From Halapricum desulfuricans (lineage in GTDB: Archaea; Halobacteriota; Halobacteria; Halobacteriales; Haloarculaceae), in contig NZ_CP064787.1 of the NCBI RefSeq assembly GCF_017094505.1, positions 248,001 to 312,000 of the forward strand: a stretch of DNA of 64,000 bases. Direction: 5' to 3'. Positions 60,387-64,000 of this stretch are shown piece after piece. Every line of letters starts with the position of its first letter. Position 1 is the first letter of the stretch. The notes under the pieces are model-generated. The model was not told where the DNA came from, did not search any database, and worked only from the letters and a program-made list of their open reading frames with translations. The position numbers and the translations under genes are program-made.

Positions 60387-61715
60387 TTACGATAGCATTT
60401 TGCGGAACTTCCAGGCCTTTTTCGCGGCGCCGAGCCAGCCGCCGGTCGCATCGAGGATACGGCTCTTGGCTTCCGAGACGTGCTCGTCTTTCGGTGTGTT
60501 GTCCATCTTGAAGTAAGCGTCGCCGGCCTCGCCGAGCGCCCGCGGCAGGTCGTCGAACAGGAACTCCTTCTCCTCGGCCGCGGTGTCCATGAACCAGCCG
60601 TAGTGATCGAGGTTCTCGACGACGTACGAGTCGCGGAGGTCGGTCTCGTAGCTGGCCAGGGCGGCCGCGTCGGTCCGGCCCTGTGCGAGCGCGTCGGCGA
60701 CGGCCCGGCCGGCGTGGTAGCCGCTCTCGACGGCCATGTTCGTCCCTTCGAGGTGGATCCCGCTGTTCAACACCAGTCCGGCGGCGTCGCCGACGATGAC
60801 TGCACCGTCGTGGACCAGTTCGGGCATCGAGTCCGGGCCGCCTTCCGGGATGGCGTGAGCCGAATACTCGACCATCCGGCCGCCGCGGACCAGCGGCGCG
60901 ACCGCGGGGTGCTGTTTGAACTCCTCGAGCACTTCGTCGGGCGTCTGATCGGTACGAGCGGCGTCCTCGATCGAGTAGACGACGCCGATCGAGACGGTTC
61001 GCTTGTTGGTGTACAGGAAGCCGCCGCCGACCGCGTCGCCGCAGGCCCCGTCGCCGAAGTAGTGTGCGGCCAGGCCGGCATCGCCGTCGAGGTGGAAGCG
61101 GTCTTCGATCTTCTCGCGGTCGTACTTGCGGACCTCCTTGACCGAGACGGCGACGTTGTCCCGGTCGTCCCGATCTTTGAGATCGGCGGCCTCGCTGACC
61201 AGCGAGTTAGCACCCTCCGCGAGGACGACCACGGGCGCGCGCAACTCGCCGTCCGGTCGATCGGTCTCGACGCCGACGATCTCACCGTTGTCTTCGATCA
61301 GGTCCGTGACCGTCGTCTCGGTGATCAGCGTCGCGCCCGCGTCGACGGCCTGCTCGGCGAACCACTCGTCGAAGTCCCGGCGCAGGACCATCCAGGAGTC
61401 GTTGTGCGGCTCCTCGCGCCAGGTGGAGGGCGCGATCGACATCGAGGTCTCGTCGCCCTCCTCGCTGAGCATGCTGTAGGTCTTTTTCGCGACGTACCGT
61501 TCCTTCGGCGCGTCCTCGAAGTCCGTCAGTTCGCGGATCCGGGGCGTGTACAGCACGCCGCCGAAGACGTTCTTCGTGCCCGGTGACGGACCGCGCTCGA
61601 TCATGATCACGTCCAGTCCGTCGCGAGCCATCGTCAGTGCGGCCGTCGACCCGGCCAGTCCCGCGCCGACGACGATTGCGTCGTACATGTTATCGTAGTT
61701 CGGAGTCTCGCTCAT
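60387..61715 (-). CDS. fixC: FixC, ETF-quinone oxidoreductase-type flavoprotein
   Basis: The 442-residue FAD protein starts with the dinucleotide fold AIVVGAGLAGSTAALTMARDG. It has MIERGPSPGTKN with the ribose-binding Glu, and the second FAD motif VIVGDAAGLVLNSGIHLEGTNMA. It receives electrons from EtfAB and passes them to menaquinone together with FixX. The ATG at 61715 overlaps the stop of etfA by four bases. The open frame extends to 62030 but only as the shadow of etfA. EtfABCX complexes in other archaea bifurcate electrons from NADH to quinone and ferredoxin; that is possible here. Confidence 0.94.
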   Translation of the reverse strand: MSETPNYDNMYDAIVVGAGLAGSTAALTMARDGLDVIMIERGPSPGTKNVFGGVLYTPRIRELTDFEDAPKERYVAKKTYSMLSEEGDETSMSIAPSTWREEPHNDSWMVLRRDFDEWFAEQAVDAGATLITETTVTDLIEDNGEIVGVETDRPDGELRAPVVVLAEGANSLVSEAADLKDRDDRDNVAVSVKEVRKYDREKIEDRFHLDGDAGLAAHYFGDGACGDAVGGGFLYTNKRTVSIGVVYSIEDAARTDQTPDEVLEEFKQHPAVAPLVRGGRMVEYSAHAIPEGGPDSMPELVHDGAVIVGDAAGLVLNSGIHLEGTNMAVESGYHAGRAVADALAQGRTDAAALASYETDLRDSYVVENLDHYGWFMDTAAEEKEFLFDDLPRALGEAGDAYFKMDNTPKDEHVSEAKSRILDATGGWLGAAKKAWKFRKMLS

Positions 61716-62740
61716 GCCGGAATCGCCTCCTCGTGCTCCTCGAAGTACTCGATCAACTCGGGGACGACCTCGTGGAGGTCCCCGACGATACCGTAGTCGG
61801 CGTTGTCGAAGATCGGCGCGTTGGGATCGGTGTTGATCGCGATCACCGTCTCGCTGTCGTCCATCCCTTCGAGGTGCTGGATCGCGCCGGAGATCCCGGC
61901 CGCGATGTACAGCTTCGGCCGGACCGTCTTTCCGGTCTGGCCGACCTGCCGGGCGGGCTCGATCCAGCCTTCCTCGACGGCGTCGCGGGTCGCCGCGACC
62001 TCGCCGTCGAGCATCTCGGCCAGCTCCCACAGCGGCTCGAAGTCGCCCTCGACACCCATCCCGCCGGCGACGACGACGTCCGCGTCAGTGATGTCGGCGA
62101 CGTCGCCGACCTCGCGGTCGAGCACCTCGGTCATCGTCTCCGACTCGTCGACGACGACTTCGACGTCCTCGATTTCTCCGTCGCGGTCCTCGTCGGGTTC
62201 CGCTGCCGGGAACACGCCCGGCCTGACGGTCGACATCTGCGGGCGGTGCTCGGGACAGATGATCGTCGCCAGCGCGTCCCCGCCGAAGGCCGGCCGGCGC
62301 ATCTCGTAGCGACCGTCTTCCATCTCCAGTTCGGTACAGTCGGCGGTCAGTCCGGCGTGGGTCGGCACCGCGACCCGACCGGCGAAGTCCCGCCCGGTGT
62401 GGGTCCCGCCGATCAACGCGACCGCTGGCTTGCGCGTCTCGACGAGGTGACGGAACTGCTCGCCGTAGGGGTCGGATCGATACGGTTCGAACACCGGATC
62501 GTCGGCGACGAGCACCCTGTCCGCACCGCGAGCGATACACTGCTGGGGAATGTCCGTCTCGTCGATGTCTTCGCCCATCACCAGCGCGACGAGGTCCTCG
62601 CCGCGCTCGTCGGCCAGGTCACGGCCCTTGCTCAGCAGTTCCCAGGTAACGCTCGCAACCTCGCCGTCGTGCTGCTCGACGAACACCCAGACGTCGTCGT
62701 ACTCCTCGATGTCGACGCCGCTGTCGCTCGTTGCCGCCAT
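61712..62740 (-). CDS. etfA: Electron transfer flavoprotein subunit alpha (FixB/EtfA)
   Basis: The 342-residue subunit has an N-terminal alpha/beta domain starting DIEEYDDVWVFVEQHDGEVASVTWELLSKGR. The C-terminal FAD-binding signature reads VGQTGKTVRPKLYIAAGISGAIQHLEGMDDSETVIAINTDPNAPIF. It binds the mobile FAD and passes electrons to FixC. Its ATG directly abuts the etfB stop codon. Confidence 0.96.
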   Translation of the reverse strand: MAATSDSGVDIEEYDDVWVFVEQHDGEVASVTWELLSKGRDLADERGEDLVALVMGEDIDETDIPQQCIARGADRVLVADDPVFEPYRSDPYGEQFRHLVETRKPAVALIGGTHTGRDFAGRVAVPTHAGLTADCTELEMEDGRYEMRRPAFGGDALATIICPEHRPQMSTVRPGVFPAAEPDEDRDGEIEDVEVVVDESETMTEVLDREVGDVADITDADVVVAGGMGVEGDFEPLWELAEMLDGEVAATRDAVEEGWIEPARQVGQTGKTVRPKLYIAAGISGAIQHLEGMDDSETVIAINTDPNAPIFDNADYGIVGDLHEVVPELIEYFEEHEEAIPA

Positions 62741-63520
62741 CTAGACCACCTCCGCGATCTGTTCGGCGAGTTCCTCGGTGTCCTCGAGGACCTCCTGTTC
62801 GCGCGGGACCGGGTCTGCCGTGTCCATCCCGCCGACCTGCGTGGGGGAGACGGCTAACCCGACCTCGTCCTCGACGCCGAGGTCCTCGGCCGTCCAGGTC
62901 TCTGGCTCGAAGTCGGTCTCGGCGTAGATCTTCCGGTGCAGTCCCGCCGGGCGGGGATCGTTCTCGCCGAATCCCATCGCGACGACGACGGGGAGTTCGG
63001 CGGCGACGCGCTCGTAGCCGCCCTCGACGTCTCGCTTGGCGACCAGCCGCCCCTCGTCGGGCCGTGGCTCGAGGCCCTCGACGTAGGTGAGTTGCGCCCA
63101 GCCGTTGTGCGCGGCGATCCCCGGCGGGACCTGCCCGGTCGAGGAGTCGGTCGTCTCCTCACCACCGAAGACGACATCCGCATCAAGCTCCTCGGCCCCG
63201 CGAGCAAGCGCCAGGCTCGTCGGCCAGGTGTCGCTACCGCCGAAGGCCGGGTCCGACAGGAGGACGCCGTCGTCAGCGCCCATCCCGACGGCCACGCGCA
63301 ACACCGCGTCGGCGTTCGGCGGCCCCATCGAGAGGGCCGTCACCGTGCCACCGACCTCGTCGCGTAGTTCCAGCGCCGCCTCGACCGCGTTGTAGTCCGG
63401 CGCGTTCATCACGGCCTCGGCGTCGGAGCGATTCAACCGTCCCGTCTCCGGGTCTATCGAGACGTCGTCCGCGTCCGGTACCTGTTTGACGCAGACGACT
63501 ATGTTCCATCCATCTGTCAT
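62741..63520 (-). CDS. etfB: Electron transfer flavoprotein subunit beta (FixA/EtfB)
   Basis: The 259-residue subunit has NIVVCVKQVPDADDV at the start, the AMP/FAD-binding LALARGAEELDADVVFGGEETTDSSTGQVPPG in the middle and a C-terminal EVLEDTEELAEQIAEVV helix. It is the first gene of the operon etfB-etfA-fixC-fixX. It receives electrons from acyl-CoA or other dehydrogenases or from NADH; EtfB in EtfABCX complexes is the site of electron bifurcation. The promoter lies in the AT-rich region 63570-63600, where a motif shared with the Usp gene also lies. Confidence 0.96.
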   Translation of the reverse strand: MTDGWNIVVCVKQVPDADDVSIDPETGRLNRSDAEAVMNAPDYNAVEAALELRDEVGGTVTALSMGPPNADAVLRVAVGMGADDGVLLSDPAFGGSDTWPTSLALARGAEELDADVVFGGEETTDSSTGQVPPGIAAHNGWAQLTYVEGLEPRPDEGRLVAKRDVEGGYERVAAELPVVVAMGFGENDPRPAGLHRKIYAETDFEPETWTAEDLGVEDEVGLAVSPTQVGGMDTADPVPREQEVLEDTEELAEQIAEVV

Positions 63521-63603
63521 TGTATGACCCCCATATGTCGGGTGTGGGGTAGCTCTTCACTCGAAAAGCGGAGCCATATCTTAGTAAACAAACGCCACAT
63601 TCC

Positions 63604-63625
63604 CAGCGCGTGGGAAGGCTCACAC
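63604..63625. promoter_or_regulatory. Shared motif upstream of etfB
   Basis: CAGCGCGTGGGAAGG followed by CTCACAC, the same word as at 31821-31843 before the Usp gene. It lies 85-105 bases before the etfB start. GCGTG and CACGC (the latter just after it) form weak inverted arms. Confidence 0.4.
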
Positions 63626-63812
63626 GCAGCGGTAGATTCAAGTATGTGAGACCGATCGCGGCCGCAAACGCTCTGTCTGCCGGTGCGGTTCGTCGGAACG
63701 CCCACCCCATATATACGGGGTTACAGAATCGCGTATATCGCGAGACTGTGCGAATTTGGTTCTGCACCTGTTACAGCGGCCGTTGCGAACTCACCCCGGG
63801 GTCAAGTGGTTC

Positions 63813-63857
63813 GAGACGACTCCGGCGTCTCGTCATCACGGAAATCGAAGATTTCCG
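63813..63857 (+). repeat. Two-hairpin palindromic repeat, copy 2
   Basis: The stem GAGACG/CGTCTC (63813-63831) is followed by GTCATCA and then CGGAAATC GAA GATTTCCG (63839-63857). It is the same plan and second stem as the copy at 2426-2469 read on the other strand. Confidence 0.6.
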
Positions 63858-63877
63858 TACGGCCCTGGGGCAGTCGC

Positions 63878-63960
63878 TTTGTATCGCCTGTGCATCTGTT
63901 CCGGGTCGACCGCATGACTGCGACGGTCGCACCGATACGTCGGTACAACGGCCACTATCA
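63878..63960 (-). repeat. Long imperfect palindrome, family 1 copy D
   Basis: The right end GGTACAACGGCCACTATCA and the core words TCTGTTCCGGGTCGACCGCAT and GGTCGCACCG match copies A-C. The outer left arm is decayed (TTGTATCGCCTGTGCA). On the reverse strand its first triplet is TGA, which is the stop codon of the partial gene at 63958. Confidence 0.7.
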
Positions 63961-64000
63961 GTCCTCGGGGCGGCCGTGATCGTTCGGGCCGGCGATGTCC
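63958..64000 (-). CDS. Partial 3' end of an unidentified gene
   Basis: On the reverse strand the last 13 codons read DIAGPNDHGRPED and end at a TGA (63960-63958), which is also the first triplet of palindrome copy D. The gene starts outside the window. The open frame and codon use fit a real coding end, but it is too short to name. Confidence 0.4.
   Translation of the reverse strand, partial: DIAGPNDHGRPED

Larger units (their letters stand above)
63521..63957. other. Intergenic region upstream of etfB with motif and hairpins
   Basis: The first 80 bases hold the etfB promoter area (TTTACTAAGATATGG on the reverse strand, about 63574-63588). The rest contains, in order, the shared 15-base motif at 63604, an AT-rich part with CCATATATACGGGG at about 63705, the two-hairpin repeat at 63813 and palindrome copy D. 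No reading frame with convincing codon use or a known motif was found. Confidence 0.55.

Overview
The window is haloarchaeal chromosome (class Halobacteria). The evidence is high GC coding DNA with AT-rich gaps between genes, strongly acidic predicted proteins, TATA boxes about 25-35 bases before many start codons, and marker genes of this group: a CdrL-CdrS-FtsZ2 division locus, archaeal GTP cyclohydrolase IIa, a proteasome-activating nucleotidase, a JAMM isopeptidase, NcsA-type tRNA thiolation, Hvo_1808-type surface proteins, a PGF-CTERM sorting tail and a haloarchaeal phaRPEC cluster. The genus cannot be fixed from this sequence alone. No insertion sequence, prophage, CRISPR array or rRNA was seen. 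The only RNA gene recognised is one tRNA-Tyr.

Layout. 1-2.3 kb: end of a DUF4129/DUF7269 membrane cluster, a small zinc-finger gene and tRNA-Tyr(GTA). 2.5-4.9 kb: cdrL, cdrS and ftsZ2. 5-7.2 kb: ncsA and purK. 7.3-11 kb: two tandem Agl23-like multi-pass membrane proteins. 11.1-12.7 kb: ribH and a class I aminotransferase. 12.9-16 kb: a reverse-strand group of GTP cyclohydrolase IIa, BchC-like dehydrogenase, cysteine-less PTPS-like protein and methyltransferase, a candidate uncharacterised pterin or small-molecule pathway. 16-22.5 kb: lipid- and envelope-type genes (PAP2, CDP-alcohol phosphotransferase, a Gfo/Idh-aldo/keto reductase fusion, an alkaline-phosphatase-fold hydrolase, a GT4 glycosyltransferase) with a broken hydrolase gene. 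22.5-30 kb: an aminotransferase remnant, an HTH regulator, ribL, a JAMM protease, a DHH/S1 protein and mutS. 30-33 kb: gpmI, a Usp protein and a solo phasin. 33.2-38.5 kb: a GNAT gene, phaC-phaE-phaP-phaR read leftward, then pyruvate kinase. 38.5-45.3 kb: SDR, MIP18-like protein, TauE/SafE permease, argS, Usp and PAN. 45.3-52 kb: PepF, an M28 peptidase, a 7TM histidine kinase, DUF1684 and nicotinate phosphoribosyltransferase. 52-59 kb: DUF5518, an ABC exporter pair and two Hvo_1808 surface proteins. 58.7-63.5 kb: a nicotinamidase-type hydrolase, a GNAT gene and the etfB-etfA-fixC-fixX operon.

How genes work together. GpmI and pyruvate kinase are lower-glycolysis enzymes flanking the PHA cluster, which stores acetyl units. 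The Etf/FixCX complex would pass electrons to the quinone pool. RibH and RibL belong to flavin synthesis, and GTP cyclohydrolase IIa can feed flavin or deazaflavin synthesis. Nicotinamidase and NAPRT form an NAD salvage pair.

The least explained content is non-coding. There is a family of about 85-base imperfect palindromes (four clear copies and one diverged), three of which begin exactly at the stop codon of the neighbouring gene. There is also a second, two-hairpin repeat in two copies, a perfect-arm palindrome in the cdrS-ftsZ2 leader, and a shared motif upstream of both phasin promoters.
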